Notes: a model not told the origin generated them from the sequence alone. 53,807 nt of DNA from Gammaproteobacteria bacterium (GCA_030148325.1 JASBTR010000036.1:1-53807), one strand, 5' to 3'. Positions 1-9,316 are shown, counted from the first letter of the stretch. Translations and numbers: made by a program.

Positions 1-10
1 ATTGTTTTAG

Positions 11-110
11 CGCCTTCTCCCCTGGAGGGGAGAAGGTTGATGAGGGGTGAGAGGTACGGAAGTAGATTCGTGAACCCTCCCCCCCCAAACCTCCGGCTTT
101 AGCCGGTGGC
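11..110. repeat. Intergenic palindromic repeat cluster
   Basis: Two palindromes lie close together. One is a 10-bp perfect stem at 13-22 pairing with 27-36 around the loop TGGA. The other is CCGGCT-TT-AGCCGG at 93-106. The AGCCGGTGGC core (101-110) and the GAGGGGTGAG-type stretch between the hairpins recur, some in opposite orientation, in the spacer after atpC (about 17645-17820). This suggests one dispersed intergenic repeat family. It carries no coding potential. Confidence 0.6.
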
Positions 111-136
111 GCATTCACTGGTGATTTTAAAAAAAA

Positions 137-568
137 ATGAACAAATCAGAAATACTGGAAAAAATACGTGCGGCCAAACGTTCACATGTTACCTGGGTGA
201 AGCGTGCTCGCTCACTGATTGATGGCGTGCCAGTGGATAAGGAAAAAGTTCCGGTAATGCCTACTGACTGTATTTTCGGTCAGTGGTATTACGGCGATGG
301 TCGACACCTGGCCAAACTGCCCAGCTTCCAGGCCATCGAAGATCCGCATAATCATTTGCATGAAACCTATGCAAAAATATTCAAACGGCTGTTTGGTGAT
401 AACCGGCCTTCATTTTTTGCCCGGGTTCTGGGCCTCAAATACAAACCACATAAAAGTGATCTTGATGAGGCCAACGAACTGTTCAAGGAATTGCAGGCCT
501 GGTCGGATATCATCGTCGGCCGCCTGGAAAAGCTGGAAGAGCAAATCAAGAGTCTGGCTGAACGCTGA
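137..568 (+). CDS. Stand-alone CZB (chemoreceptor zinc-binding) domain protein
   Basis: This is a 143-residue protein made almost entirely of a CZB domain. The zinc ligands are visible: H17 in an H-x-x-W context, C45 in C-I-F-G-Q-W, and the pair H71/H75 (H-x-x-x-H). In known CZB proteins zinc is held by three His and one Cys, and the domain regulates chemoreceptors or diguanylate cyclases in response to zinc or hypochlorite. No receptor, GGDEF or membrane segment is attached here, so the protein must act on a partner in trans. The last 35 residues are charged and probably helical. Translation starts at the only upstream ATG, behind an A-rich tract with a weak, distant GGTGA. It converges with the SDR gene (gap about 10 bp). 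Partner and ligand are unknown. Confidence 0.75.
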   Translation: MNKSEILEKIRAAKRSHVTWVKRARSLIDGVPVDKEKVPVMPTDCIFGQWYYGDGRHLAKLPSFQAIEDPHNHLHETYAKIFKRLFGDNRPSFFARVLGLKYKPHKSDLDEANELFKELQAWSDIIVGRLEKLEEQIKSLAER

Positions 569-578
569 GCCGAGTTTG

Positions 579-1517
579 TTAAGCGGAAGACGGTTTCTGA
601 TGATTGGTGTCAGGCCGGCAACTCGCCAGCCCCCGTTGTAAATTCGGATACTGTAACTGCACACCCAGCTCTTCCAGCATGCGCCGGTTATCAAGCTGGC
701 GAGATTCACGCAGGTAGGAAAGCATCCCTGGACTCAACTGTTTTTCTGCCTCGCTCCAGTCAAGGGTGGGTGGCCGGGGCAGGCCAAAGTAGTCGGCAAT
801 GGTATTGAAGTATTCCGTCATATTGCTCTGCGTGCCATCACTGATGTTGTATATTCTTCCGGCCCGGCCTTTTTTTGCCGCCGCCATACAGGCTTGCGCG
901 AGATCATCGGCGTGGATGCGGTTGGTTGTGGGCGCCAGGTGTTCGTGAATCATGGGGACTTGATCGCGGATGCGTTTTAACGGTAGCCGGTCGGGCGCAT
1001 AAATTCCACCCGTGCGTAGCGTGATAACCGCAACCCGCTGGCGTTCGCCCCACCGGCGCACGGCCTGTTCGGCAAAATAACGGCGCTTCGCCCGCAGTGC
1101 GACAGGCTGGGGCGGGGTGTCTTCGTCGATAAGACGGCCGCCCTGATCACCATAAACACCGGAGGTGCTGAGGTAGATAATTTGGGCCGGTTTTTGAATG
1201 AGATCAGGTAGTTGGAGAAAATGCAACATGCGCGTATCCTGTTCTCCCGTTTTCGGCGGTGGAGCGAAATAATAGACCAGCGCCTGTTGCAGGGCTAATC
1301 TTGCCTGCATTGTTACGGAATTATCGAGGGGCGATTGGTCCAGATCCAGAAGCAGAGGCTCAATGCCCTGCTGGCGCAGACGTTCGGCGCTGGCCTGTGA
1401 GCGTACCAGGCCGGTAACCGGCAGCCTGTTTTGCTGCCAGCACTGAGCAACGCGGTTACCGATATTGCCACAGCCGAGGATAAAAACCCGTGCAAAGTCT
1501 TTAACTTGTGCTGTCAT
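579..1517 (-). CDS. SDR-family NAD(P)-dependent epimerase/dehydratase-like protein (YeeZ type)
   Basis: The protein is about 312 residues with an N-terminal Rossmann fold (G-C-G-N-I-G fingerprint, so GxGxxG) and the strand-turn Y-L-S-T-S-G-V-Y-G typical of extended or atypical short-chain dehydrogenases. It resembles the YeeZ/nucleoside-diphosphate-sugar epimerase-like group, whose substrates are mostly unknown. I prefer the ATG at 1517 because GGAG lies about 12 nt upstream of it; an in-frame ATG at 1535 would add six residues. It is divergent from the flavoprotein gene at 1559, with only about 40 bp between the starts, so the promoters must overlap coding sequence. No reaction can be assigned from sequence alone. 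Confidence 0.75.
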   Translation of the reverse strand: MTAQVKDFARVFILGCGNIGNRVAQCWQQNRLPVTGLVRSQASAERLRQQGIEPLLLDLDQSPLDNSVTMQARLALQQALVYYFAPPPKTGEQDTRMLHFLQLPDLIQKPAQIIYLSTSGVYGDQGGRLIDEDTPPQPVALRAKRRYFAEQAVRRWGERQRVAVITLRTGGIYAPDRLPLKRIRDQVPMIHEHLAPTTNRIHADDLAQACMAAAKKGRAGRIYNISDGTQSNMTEYFNTIADYFGLPRPPTLDWSEAEKQLSPGMLSYLRESRQLDNRRMLEELGVQLQYPNLQRGLASCRPDTNHQKPSSA

Positions 1518-1558
1518 TGAGTGATAATGCTCCATCTGTTTAATAGTTGAGTGATTTT

Positions 1559-2569
1559 ATGAGTTATTCTGTCAAAGTTGAGCCAAGCGGTCATGTTTTT
1601 AGCATAGATGAGAGCGAATCGATCCTCGATGCCGGTTTGCGCCAGGGCGTGAATCTGCCTTATGGCTGCCGCGATGGTGCCTGTGGCGCCTGTCTTGGCA
1701 AACTTAAATCCGGCCAGGTGAGCTACCCGGATGGTTCGCCGATTGCCCTCTCGGAAGAAGACGAAGAGCAGAATATGGCTGTCTTCTGTCAGGCTCATGC
1801 ACAAAGCGATCTGATCATCGAGTCCGATGAGGTCGAAAGCAATCGTGATATCCAGATTAAAACCCTGCCCTGTCGCATCAGTGAACTCAGGCGTCTGAAT
1901 CATGATGTGATGCTGGTCATGCTCAAATTGCCGGAAGCTGAGCGCATGCAGTTTATGGCCGGACAGTATATTAATTTTCTGCTTGAAGATGATCGCAAAC
2001 GCGCTTTTTCGCTGGCCAATGCGCCACATGAAGACAAGGATTTGGAGTTGCATATCCGGCATGTGGAAAATGGCCGTTTTACCGGGCAGGTATTTGAGTC
2101 TCTCAAGGTCAAAGATATGATGCGCATCGAGGGACCCTATGGTCAGTTTTTCCTGCGCGAGGACTCTGATCGCCCTATTATTTTTATGGCTGGCGGAACC
2201 GGGTTTGCACCGATTAAGGGCATTATCGAACATGCGTTGGCGGCAGGCATTACCCGGCCTATGCATCTCTACTGGGGCGCACGTCAGCGTGAAGATTTGT
2301 ACATGCATGAACTGGCCCAGCAATGGGCGGATGAGCATGCCCATATTGACTATCGCCCCGTCCTTTCTGCGGCGGCGGATGATAGTTGGTCGGGACGGCG
2401 CGGTCATGTGCATAACGCTATAATAACGGACTTTCCTGATTTAAGCGGCTATGAAATCTACGCCTCGGGGCCGCCCGCCATGGTTTATGCCGGGCGTGAT
2501 TCTTTTGTCGGCCAGGGGCTGGATCTGGAACACTATTATTCCGATGCCTTTGAGTTTTCAAGCGACTAA
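1559..2569 (+). CDS. 2Fe-2S ferredoxin / FAD-NAD(P)H oxidoreductase (CDP-6-deoxy-glucoseen reductase-like)
   Basis: This is a one-chain electron-transfer flavoprotein of 336 residues. The N-terminal plant-type ferredoxin domain carries C37, C42, C45 and C77 (C-x4-C-x2-C-x31-C). A ferredoxin-NADP reductase module follows, with the FAD motif R-A-F-S and the nucleotide motif G-G-T-G-F-A-P-I, and ends in an aromatic-containing tail. This layout is known in CDP-6-deoxy-delta-3,4-glucoseen reductase and in reductase components of phenol and methane oxygenases. No oxygenase or sugar gene is adjacent, so the electron acceptor is unknown. The ATG at 1559 is chosen; an in-frame TTG at 1547 would add four residues. 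Confidence 0.85.
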   Translation: MSYSVKVEPSGHVFSIDESESILDAGLRQGVNLPYGCRDGACGACLGKLKSGQVSYPDGSPIALSEEDEEQNMAVFCQAHAQSDLIIESDEVESNRDIQIKTLPCRISELRRLNHDVMLVMLKLPEAERMQFMAGQYINFLLEDDRKRAFSLANAPHEDKDLELHIRHVENGRFTGQVFESLKVKDMMRIEGPYGQFFLREDSDRPIIFMAGGTGFAPIKGIIEHALAAGITRPMHLYWGARQREDLYMHELAQQWADEHAHIDYRPVLSAAADDSWSGRRGHVHNAIITDFPDLSGYEIYASGPPAMVYAGRDSFVGQGLDLEHYYSDAFEFSSD

Positions 2570-2719
2570 AGGCTGAATCTGGATGCGCTACGCTTGTTAT
2601 GACAGGACGGGCTGCCGTAGTTAGTGCCCGTTTTACCGGGGTGTCAGGCTGGCTGACAGGTTAAAGTTTGGTTAAAGATTCGGTCCGCTTCACCGACATA
2701 TACCGCATGATATTTAGTT

Positions 2720-5401
2720 GTGTCGAGTGGTCAAGAACAGATGACGGGGAATGCATGCATGCCAGCGGGTGACAGGCTCAGAATTCTTCTGGTCGAGCAG
2801 AATCCGGTTGAATTAAAATTACTGCAGGAACTGCTGCAGGATCCGCAACAGCGGAATATAGATATTTGCGCCTTAAGCACCCTCCATGACGCAATCGAAA
2901 AGATCCAGCAACAGTCTTTTGATATTGCCCTTATCGACGCCGTATCCCGTGATGTTCAGCACCTGGGACTGTTCCATGCAATCAAGGCCAAAGCGGAAGA
3001 TCTACCGGTCATTATTCTGCTTGAAACGCTGGATCAGAATCTGTTGCGCCAGGCCATGGATGAGGGTGTGCAGGATTACATGTTCAAACAGGAAGTCGAT
3101 AGCAGCAACCTGTTGACGACCATTCGCCATGTAGTTTTGCGAGCTCGTCTGAAACGCTTACCGGGCAAGCCAGGATCGGTTGCGCCGGTTATTAGCAAAG
3201 CATGGACAAAAGAGGGACTTGATGAATTAACCGGCCTGCCGGGGCAGGTGCTGTTTATCGAATGTCTGGAATATGAGATTAAACGGGCACGCCGTTATTC
3301 CCAGTTTATGGCCTTGATGTTTATCCATATTGATGGTCTGGAAGCCGTATTTGCGCAAGCGGGCGAGGAAGCCGTTGACGCTATCCTGCTGGCGTATTCT
3401 GAACGCCTGAAAAATATCCTGCGGGCCAGTGACACCAGTGGATTTTATGCTGAAAATGAATTTTCCTGTATTCTCAACGACCTCTCCGCCGAGTCGGATG
3501 TACACATCATTGTCAGTAAGGTTGAAGCCAGCCTGTCAGCGCCGGTAAGTTTTTGCTCCCAGCGTTTGCAGACGCGTATCAAGATTGGTCTGGCGCTTTA
3601 TCCTGATGATAGTGACGATATTGCAGGCTTGACCCAGTGTGCGAGAACGGCACTGAACAGTGCCCGGCGGGAAGCCGACAGCAACGCCAAAGTTTTTAAT
3701 GCGCGGGTCAGGAGCCAGGATCTTGAACGTTTCAAGGTTGCGGACGCAGTGCGTTTTGCGCTGGAGAAAAATGAACTGCAACTGTATTTGCAGCCGGTGC
3801 TGGATCTGGCACAGAAAAAAGTGATTGCAGTCGAAGCCATGTTGCACTGGCAACACCCGGATTATGAGGAAATCAGCAGCCGGGATATTATGTTTTTGGC
3901 CGAACTGGCTGGCTTGATTCAGCCGGTTGGAGAGTGGTTGTTGCGACAGGCCTGTTTGCAACACAGACGCATGCGGCAACAACAAATGGCGTTAAAAGTC
4001 CGTTTGCACCTGCCGTCAGGCATTTTCCGTAATTCAGGCTGCCCGGCGCTGCTTAGAACAATCCTGACGGAAACCGGGATGGCGGCGGAAAACCTGCAAC
4101 TGGCGGTGCCAGTGAGTGCCATCATGCAGTCGCCGGAAAATGCGCAGGCCATTCTTGCGCAACTTGATCATATTGGGGTAGGTATCCTGCTGGATGATTT
4201 TGGCGGTAATCGTTCATCCATGCAGATTCTAAAGGATTATCCGATCAAGGGTCTGGTTATTGAAAATAATATTATCAGCCGGATTAACAGTCATCAGGAT
4301 GTTTGTGGAATTGTTAAAACCATCATTGGCATGTGTCAGGCCCTGCATCTGGATCTGGTTGCAAAAGGCGTCGATTCTGCGGTGCAGGAAAAATTGCTGA
4401 GTGCCTGGCGCTGCCCTGCGGTACAGGGTAGATATTATGCCGGAGCGGTAGTGGCCGATGAGTTTTTCAGCTTGCCATTGTGGGCAGATATTGCCAGGGA
4501 CAAGGCGGGCGAAGAACAAACCAGCCGGAATGAGCAGCAGGATACTGCACAGGCCATTCGGGATTCGCTGGCGAGCCTTAATAGTTTGCCGCCCATGTCC
4601 GGCACAACCCGGCAGTTAATCAGGATACGCAATAATCCGGATGCGGGTATGGCCGAGCTGGAGCTTATCATTGGCCGGGATCCGGCGATTGCGGCCCAGA
4701 TCATCCGTTATGCCAATGCACCATTTTTTGGTAATCAGGGACAGATTAATACGCTCAAAGAGGCAGTCATGACAGCCCTGGGATTTGAGGGGGCATTGAA
4801 CATGGCGCTGGGGATAGCGGTGCTGGGTAACCTGCAGAACAGTGGCTGCTCCGGTCTCGATTTGCACGCTTTCTGGCGTCATGCTGTGTATGCCGCTGCG
4901 CTCTCACAGGCGATTGCCAGGCAGGTTGGCGTTCAGGATGTAAGGCCGGGCACAGCTTGGTTGGCGGGGCTGCTGCAGAACATTGGTTATCTGGTGTTAT
5001 GTCAGAATTTTCAGCCTGAACTTGGAAAAATAAAAAGCAAAAGAAGGCAGCATCCGGATCTGCTGGTTACCGATGTGGAAGAGCGCGTACTTGGCATCAG
5101 TCATGCGGAAGTGGGGCTGCGTGTTTTGCGAGCCTGGCATTTTCCCGAGGAGATTGTCAGTGCCGTGTTCGAACACCATAATGTGTCCTATGTAGGTGAA
5201 CATGCGGTCTATGCGAATATCATACTGATTGCTAACCGTACGCTGGCGCAGCATAGCATTGGCGATGAGACACTGGGCCTGATCCCCCCCGGGATCCTGC
5301 AAATGCTGTCCCTGAGCGAGGCAGGCCTGAAAAAAATAATGGATGAGATCATGGGTAGCAGGGACGGACTGGATACCATGGGGAATCACCTGGCTGCCTG
5401 A
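2720..5401 (+). CDS. REC - degenerate GGDEF - degenerate EAL - HDOD signalling protein
   Basis: The 893-residue cytoplasmic protein has four domains. A receiver occupies about 17-140, with the phospho-acceptor Asp in the A-L-I-D strand but E-Q where the usual acidic pair sits. A GGDEF-like domain occupies about 165-335; its signature, near residue 242, reads A-E-N-E-F. An EAL-like domain occupies about 345-590, with E-A-M in place of EAL and the later A-E-G-V-E motif replaced by A-K-G-V-D, although D-D-F-G is kept. An HDOD domain fills about 605-860. Both c-di-GMP domains therefore look catalytically weakened, and the protein is more likely a receptor or scaffold than a turnover enzyme. The GTG at 2720 gives the longest frame; ATGs at 2741 and 2759 are alternatives. 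It lies upstream of mnmG, where Pseudomonas has mnmE. Confidence 0.85.
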   Translation: MSSGQEQMTGNACMPAGDRLRILLVEQNPVELKLLQELLQDPQQRNIDICALSTLHDAIEKIQQQSFDIALIDAVSRDVQHLGLFHAIKAKAEDLPVIILLETLDQNLLRQAMDEGVQDYMFKQEVDSSNLLTTIRHVVLRARLKRLPGKPGSVAPVISKAWTKEGLDELTGLPGQVLFIECLEYEIKRARRYSQFMALMFIHIDGLEAVFAQAGEEAVDAILLAYSERLKNILRASDTSGFYAENEFSCILNDLSAESDVHIIVSKVEASLSAPVSFCSQRLQTRIKIGLALYPDDSDDIAGLTQCARTALNSARREADSNAKVFNARVRSQDLERFKVADAVRFALEKNELQLYLQPVLDLAQKKVIAVEAMLHWQHPDYEEISSRDIMFLAELAGLIQPVGEWLLRQACLQHRRMRQQQMALKVRLHLPSGIFRNSGCPALLRTILTETGMAAENLQLAVPVSAIMQSPENAQAILAQLDHIGVGILLDDFGGNRSSMQILKDYPIKGLVIENNIISRINSHQDVCGIVKTIIGMCQALHLDLVAKGVDSAVQEKLLSAWRCPAVQGRYYAGAVVADEFFSLPLWADIARDKAGEEQTSRNEQQDTAQAIRDSLASLNSLPPMSGTTRQLIRIRNNPDAGMAELELIIGRDPAIAAQIIRYANAPFFGNQGQINTLKEAVMTALGFEGALNMALGIAVLGNLQNSGCSGLDLHAFWRHAVYAAALSQAIARQVGVQDVRPGTAWLAGLLQNIGYLVLCQNFQPELGKIKSKRRQHPDLLVTDVEERVLGISHAEVGLRVLRAWHFPEEIVSAVFEHHNVSYVGEHAVYANIILIANRTLAQHSIGDETLGLIPPGILQMLSLSEAGLKKIMDEIMGSRDGLDTMGNHLAA

Positions 5402-5487
5402 TTTACGTTTAGCAAATGGGACAACTACAGGTTTTGCGTCTTCGCATTGATATTTTTTCTAACGATTAGCTTGTAGAATCCCCTGTC

Positions 5488-7362
5488 ATGATTTATCCCG
5501 ATCAATTTGAGGTCATCGTTGTCGGCGGCGGCCATGCCGGTACCGAGGCTGCGCTGGCGGCGGCGCGCACCGGTGTGCGCACCTTGTTGCTGACGCACAA
5601 TCTCGATACGCTGGGGCAGATGAGCTGCAACCCGGCCATCGGCGGCATTGGCAAGGGCCATCTGGTCAAGGAAGTGGACGCGCTGGGTGGTTGCATGGCT
5701 CAGGCTATCGATCAGGCGGGCATACAGTTTCGGATTCTCAACGCCAGCAAGGGTCCGGCGGTGCGCGCTACCCGCGCCCAGGCTGATCGGCTGTTGTATA
5801 AACAGGCGGTGCGCAGCCAGCTGGAGAATACGCCGAACCTGACTCTGTTTCAGCAGGCGGTGGACGATCTTATTGTCGAGCAGGATCGGGTGGTGGGCGT
5901 GATTACCCAGATGGGTCTGCGTTTTCGTGCTCGCAGCGTGGTGCTGACAGTTGGGACTTTTCTGGGCGGCCGTATTCACATTGGTCTGTCCAACTTTGAA
6001 GGCGGGCGGGCGGGTGATCCGCCCGCCAATGCCCTCTCTCGTCGCTTGCGCGAGTTGCCTTTTCGGGTCGAACGGCTCAAGACCGGCACCCCGCCACGTA
6101 TCGATGCCAGGACGATCGACTACAGTCAGCTCGAAACCCAGCCCGGGGACGATCCGCTGCCGGTGTTTTCCTTTATCGGTTCCGTGGCCGATCACCCGCA
6201 GCAGGTTTGTTGTCATATCAGCGCCACTTGTGAGCAAACCCATGACATTATTCGTCAGGGGCTGGATCGCTCGCCTATGTACAGCGGCGTCATCGAAGGC
6301 GTGGGGCCGCGTTACTGCCCGTCCATTGAGGATAAGGTGGTGCGTTTTGCCGAACGTGATTCGCACCAGATTTTCGTCGAGCCGGAAGGCCTGAACAGTA
6401 ACGAAGTCTATCCCAACGGTATTTCCACCAGTTTGCCGTTTGATGTGCAGCTGGCCTTTGTGCGGACTCTCAAAGGTTTCCAACAGGCGCAAATTACCCG
6501 TCCCGGCTATGCTATCGAATATGATTTTTTCGATCCGCGGGATTTAAAGCCATCGCTGGAAACCCGCCATTTACAGGGCCTGTTTTTTGCCGGTCAGATC
6601 AACGGCACCACCGGTTACGAAGAAGCGGCCGCGCAGGGTTTGCTGGCCGGGCTGAACGCAGCGCGTCAGGCCCGTGAGCAGGAGAGCTGGTGCCCGGGTC
6701 GGGACGAAGCCTATCTGGGGGTGATGGTGGACGACCTCATTACCCTGGGTACCCAGGAACCCTATCGCATGTTCACCAGCCGGGCCGAATACCGGCTGCT
6801 GCTGCGCGAGGACAATGCCGATCTGCGCCTTACCGAAACAGGCCGACAACTGGGGCTGGTGGACGATCAGCGCTGGTGTCTGTTTAGCGAAAAACGCGAA
6901 GCTATCGAGCGCGAGCGGGCGCGGCTGCAGGCCACCTGGCTGCGCCCGGCAAGCCTTTCGCAGGTCGAGATGCAGCGGGTATTTAGCCAGCCCCTGACTC
7001 GTGAAGCGAGGCTCTGGGATCTATTGCGGCGTCCGCAGGTTAGTTATACCGGACTCATGAGTCTGGCGCAGGCCGGGCCGCCGGTGGATGCAAAGCCGGT
7101 GGCCGAACAGGTGCAAGTGCAGGCCAAATATGCCGGCTATATCGATCGCCAGCAGGAAGACATCGCCCGCAACCGCCGCCAGCAGACGCGCGCCCTGCCC
7201 GACGATTTTGATTATGCCGCAGTCAACGGGCTATCTACCGAGATCTGTGAGAAACTGCAGCGTAGCCAGCCTGCAACGCTGGGACAGGCTGCTCGCATTC
7301 CAGGCATGACCCCGGCGGCGATTTCACTGCTGCTGGTGTACCTGAAAAAACGGGCGGGATAA
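5488..7362 (+). CDS. mnmG: tRNA uridine-5-carboxymethylaminomethyl modification enzyme MnmG (GidA)
   Basis: MnmG works with MnmE to build the carboxymethylaminomethyl group on wobble uridine 34 of several tRNAs, using FAD, NADH and methylene-tetrahydrofolate. The 624-residue protein has the family's normal length, the FAD-binding G-G-G-H-A-G motif at 13-18, and the conserved [12 protein letters not shown] stretch near residue 48. The C-terminal helical MnmE/tRNA-binding region is complete. It heads the classical gid-par-atp gene run. The usual neighbour mnmE is not in the window. No Shine-Dalgarno sequence is visible before the ATG, and a TAGAAT hexamer sits eight bases upstream. Confidence 0.98.
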   Translation: MIYPDQFEVIVVGGGHAGTEAALAAARTGVRTLLLTHNLDTLGQMSCNPAIGGIGKGHLVKEVDALGGCMAQAIDQAGIQFRILNASKGPAVRATRAQADRLLYKQAVRSQLENTPNLTLFQQAVDDLIVEQDRVVGVITQMGLRFRARSVVLTVGTFLGGRIHIGLSNFEGGRAGDPPANALSRRLRELPFRVERLKTGTPPRIDARTIDYSQLETQPGDDPLPVFSFIGSVADHPQQVCCHISATCEQTHDIIRQGLDRSPMYSGVIEGVGPRYCPSIEDKVVRFAERDSHQIFVEPEGLNSNEVYPNGISTSLPFDVQLAFVRTLKGFQQAQITRPGYAIEYDFFDPRDLKPSLETRHLQGLFFAGQINGTTGYEEAAAQGLLAGLNAARQAREQESWCPGRDEAYLGVMVDDLITLGTQEPYRMFTSRAEYRLLLREDNADLRLTETGRQLGLVDDQRWCLFSEKREAIERERARLQATWLRPASLSQVEMQRVFSQPLTREARLWDLLRRPQVSYTGLMSLAQAGPPVDAKPVAEQVQVQAKYAGYIDRQQEDIARNRRQQTRALPDDFDYAAVNGLSTEICEKLQRSQPATLGQAARIPGMTPAAISLLLVYLKKRAG

Positions 7363-7380
7363 TCAACACAAGGGAGAAAG

Positions 7381-7836
7381 ATGATGAAACGGTATTTACT
7401 CATAGGTTTGATGCTGCTGCTGGCGGTACCGGTTATGGCCGCTGGCAACGGTCTGATTTCGATAAAAAGCGCCCACAGCGTCAGCGAGACGCTGGATCGG
7501 CTGGAAAACCTGTTGCGGAAAAAAGGGATTACCATTGTCACCCGCTGGCGACATGATGCCGCGGCAAAAAAAGTCGGTATATCCCTGCGCCCCACCGAGT
7601 TGCTGATTTTTGGCAATCCGAAACTGGGTAGTCATTTTTTCACCAGCCAGCAGACTGCCGGTATTGATCTGCCGATGAAGGCGCTGGCCTGGCAGGATAA
7701 AAATGGGCAGGTCTGGCTGACTTACAACGATCCGCACTATATTGCGGATCGCCACGGAATTAAAAATCGCGCCGGGATTGTTAAGAAAATGACCGCTGCC
7801 CTGAAGCAACTGACCAATGCCGCCACTCGGCCTTAG
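7381..7836 (+). CDS. Secreted DUF302 domain protein
   Basis: This is a 151-residue protein with a clear signal peptide (K-R, then a Leu/Met-rich core ending V-M-A at about residue 21) followed by a DUF302 domain. The domain shows the family's pattern of a modified amphipathic helix, the R-P-T-E-L-L-I-F-G-N-P strand, and a P-M-K-A-L-A-W-Q-D motif. DUF302 proteins are small periplasmic or cytosolic proteins of unknown function, found often in sulfur-oxidising and metal-exposed bacteria. The gene sits 18 bp after mnmG, has a GGGAGAAAG-type ribosome site, and its end overlaps the start of rsmG by 20 bp, so it is probably co-transcribed and translationally coupled. It is an insertion into an otherwise conserved gene pair. 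Confidence 0.85.
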   Translation: MMKRYLLIGLMLLLAVPVMAAGNGLISIKSAHSVSETLDRLENLLRKKGITIVTRWRHDAAAKKVGISLRPTELLIFGNPKLGSHFFTSQQTAGIDLPMKALAWQDKNGQVWLTYNDPHYIADRHGIKNRAGIVKKMTAALKQLTNAATRP

Positions 7837-8464
7837 CATAAGTCAGCCACTGGTGGCTGGGCTGGCAGAAGGACTGGAGAAGATAGGGCTGGAGCTTGAC
7901 GCAGCGGTGCAGACGCGGCTGCTGGCCTACCTCGATTTACTGGCAAAGTGGAACCGTACTTACAATCTCACCGCCGTGCGCAAGCCCGAGCAGATGCTGG
8001 TGCGTCACCTGTTTGACAGTCTGGTGATTCATTCCTTTCTTCGCGGCCCGCGGATTCTGGATGTCGGCAGTGGTGCCGGCCTGCCGGGTATCCCTCTGGC
8101 CCTGGCCCGCCCTGATTACGATTTTACCCTGCTCGACAGTAACAGTAAAAAAACCCGATTTATTACCCAGGCGGTGGCAGAATTGGGGTTGGACAATGTG
8201 ACTGTGGTACAGTCACGTATCGAAGCGTATACAGTAGCCAGGTTTGACACGATTGTTTCACGAGCGTTTGCCACGCTGGCGGAATTTGCTCTTGTGGTTC
8301 AGCCCTGTCTGGCGGCAGACGGGATTTTACTGGCGATGAAAGGCGTGTATCCGAATACGGAGCTGGCCGAATTGCCCGCACCGTTCAGACTGGAACAGAA
8401 TATAAAATTACAGGTGCCTGATCTGAATGCGGAGCGTAACCTGCTGATTATTCAACGGGATTGA
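7817..8464 (+). CDS. rsmG: 16S rRNA (guanine-527-N7)-methyltransferase RsmG (GidB)
   Basis: RsmG methylates N7 of G527 in 16S rRNA; loss of it gives low-level streptomycin resistance in other bacteria. The 215-residue protein shows the SAM-binding D-V-G-S-G-A-G-L-P-G motif at 82-91, followed by acidic L-D-S-N-S-K-K at strand beta2, both typical of the family. Its length is normal. The start at 7817 lies inside the end of the DUF302 gene, with an overlap of 20 bp, so reading of the two genes is likely coupled. parA follows after 60 bp. Confidence 0.97.
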   Translation: MPPLGLSISQPLVAGLAEGLEKIGLELDAAVQTRLLAYLDLLAKWNRTYNLTAVRKPEQMLVRHLFDSLVIHSFLRGPRILDVGSGAGLPGIPLALARPDYDFTLLDSNSKKTRFITQAVAELGLDNVTVVQSRIEAYTVARFDTIVSRAFATLAEFALVVQPCLAADGILLAMKGVYPNTELAELPAPFRLEQNIKLQVPDLNAERNLLIIQRD

Positions 8465-8524
8465 ATTTTGGACACAGGCGAAATCCGGGCACAAACGCAC
8501 ATGCCAAAAATCAGGAAAATCTGA

Positions 8525-9316
8525 ATGAGCAGAATTATTGCGATTGCCAACCAGAAAGGCGGCGTTGGTAAAACCACCACCTGTATCAATCTGGCGGCCT
8601 CGCTGGCGGCGACCAAACGCCGGGTGTTGCTGGTCGACATGGATCCACAGGGCAACGCCACCATGGGCAGCGGCGTCAACAAGCACGATCTGAGCCTGAC
8701 CACCTGTGAGTTATTGCTGGGGGAGGCGGACATGAGCCAGGTATTACAGCGTAATGATAAAGTTAATTACGATGTATTGCCCGCTAACGGTGATCTGACT
8801 GCGGCCGAGGTGACCCTGATGCAGAAGCTGGGTAAGGAGCGTCGTTTGCGTACCGTGCTCAATGATATTCGGAGTGACTACGACTATATTCTCATCGACT
8901 GCCCGCCCTCGCTTAATATGCTGACCCTGAACGCACTGGTGGCAGCAGGCTCGGTCATAATCCCGATGCAGTGTGAATATTACGCACTCGAAGGCCTCAG
9001 CGCCCTGCTCGAAACTGTCGACAACGTGCGCCAGTCGGTCAATCCCGATCTGAAGGTGGAAGGGCTGTTGCGGACCATGTTCGATCCCCGTAATAATCTG
9101 GCTAATGACGTGTCAGGCCAGCTAATCATGCATTTCCCGGATCAGGTTTACCGCACCGTGATTCCCCGCAATGTGCGTCTGGCGGAAGCGCCCAGCCACG
9201 GTCTGCCAGTAATCCACTATGACAAGAGTTCTCGTGGTGCGTTGGCCTATCTAGCTTTGGCCGGGGAGATTTTGCGCCGCAATGAGAGTAGTGAGCTGGC
9301 TGAGGCGAGCGCCTGA
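8525..9316 (+). CDS. parA: Chromosome partitioning ATPase ParA (Soj)
   Basis: ParA is the deviant-Walker ATPase that moves or segregates ParB-parS complexes over the nucleoid. The 263-residue protein begins with the deviant Walker A box K-G-G-V-G-K-T-T at 11-18. It continues with the D-M-D-P-Q-G-N switch and the D-C-P-P-S-L Walker B region. Its short N-terminus, with no extra HTH domain, is typical of chromosomal (type Ib-like) ParA. It is followed by parB after 63 bp and lies in the conserved order rsmG-parA-parB. Confidence 0.97.
   Translation: MSRIIAIANQKGGVGKTTTCINLAASLAATKRRVLLVDMDPQGNATMGSGVNKHDLSLTTCELLLGEADMSQVLQRNDKVNYDVLPANGDLTAAEVTLMQKLGKERRLRTVLNDIRSDYDYILIDCPPSLNMLTLNALVAAGSVIIPMQCEYYALEGLSALLETVDNVRQSVNPDLKVEGLLRTMFDPRNNLANDVSGQLIMHFPDQVYRTVIPRNVRLAEAPSHGLPVIHYDKSSRGALAYLALAGEILRRNESSELAEASA

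Noticed and set aside
1514..2413. Minus-strand frame opposite the ferredoxin reductase
   Set aside because: It overlaps the start of the SDR gene and the whole of a well-supported flavoprotein; its composition is that of an antisense shadow.
5402..5487. Replication origin upstream of mnmG, as in E. coli
   Set aside because: The gap is only 86 bp and contains no DnaA box or A/T-rich cluster of suitable length.
5425..6492. Long minus-strand open frame opposite mnmG
   Set aside because: It lies antisense to a conserved enzyme and has no family features; its codon pattern is explained by the coding strand.
8254..8262. TGTTTCACG, half of a parS site, inside rsmG near parAB
   Set aside because: The second half of the 16-bp palindrome does not match. 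Another half-site (CGTGAAAC at 10046-10053, in parB) is also unpaired. Nine- and eight-base matches can occur by chance.
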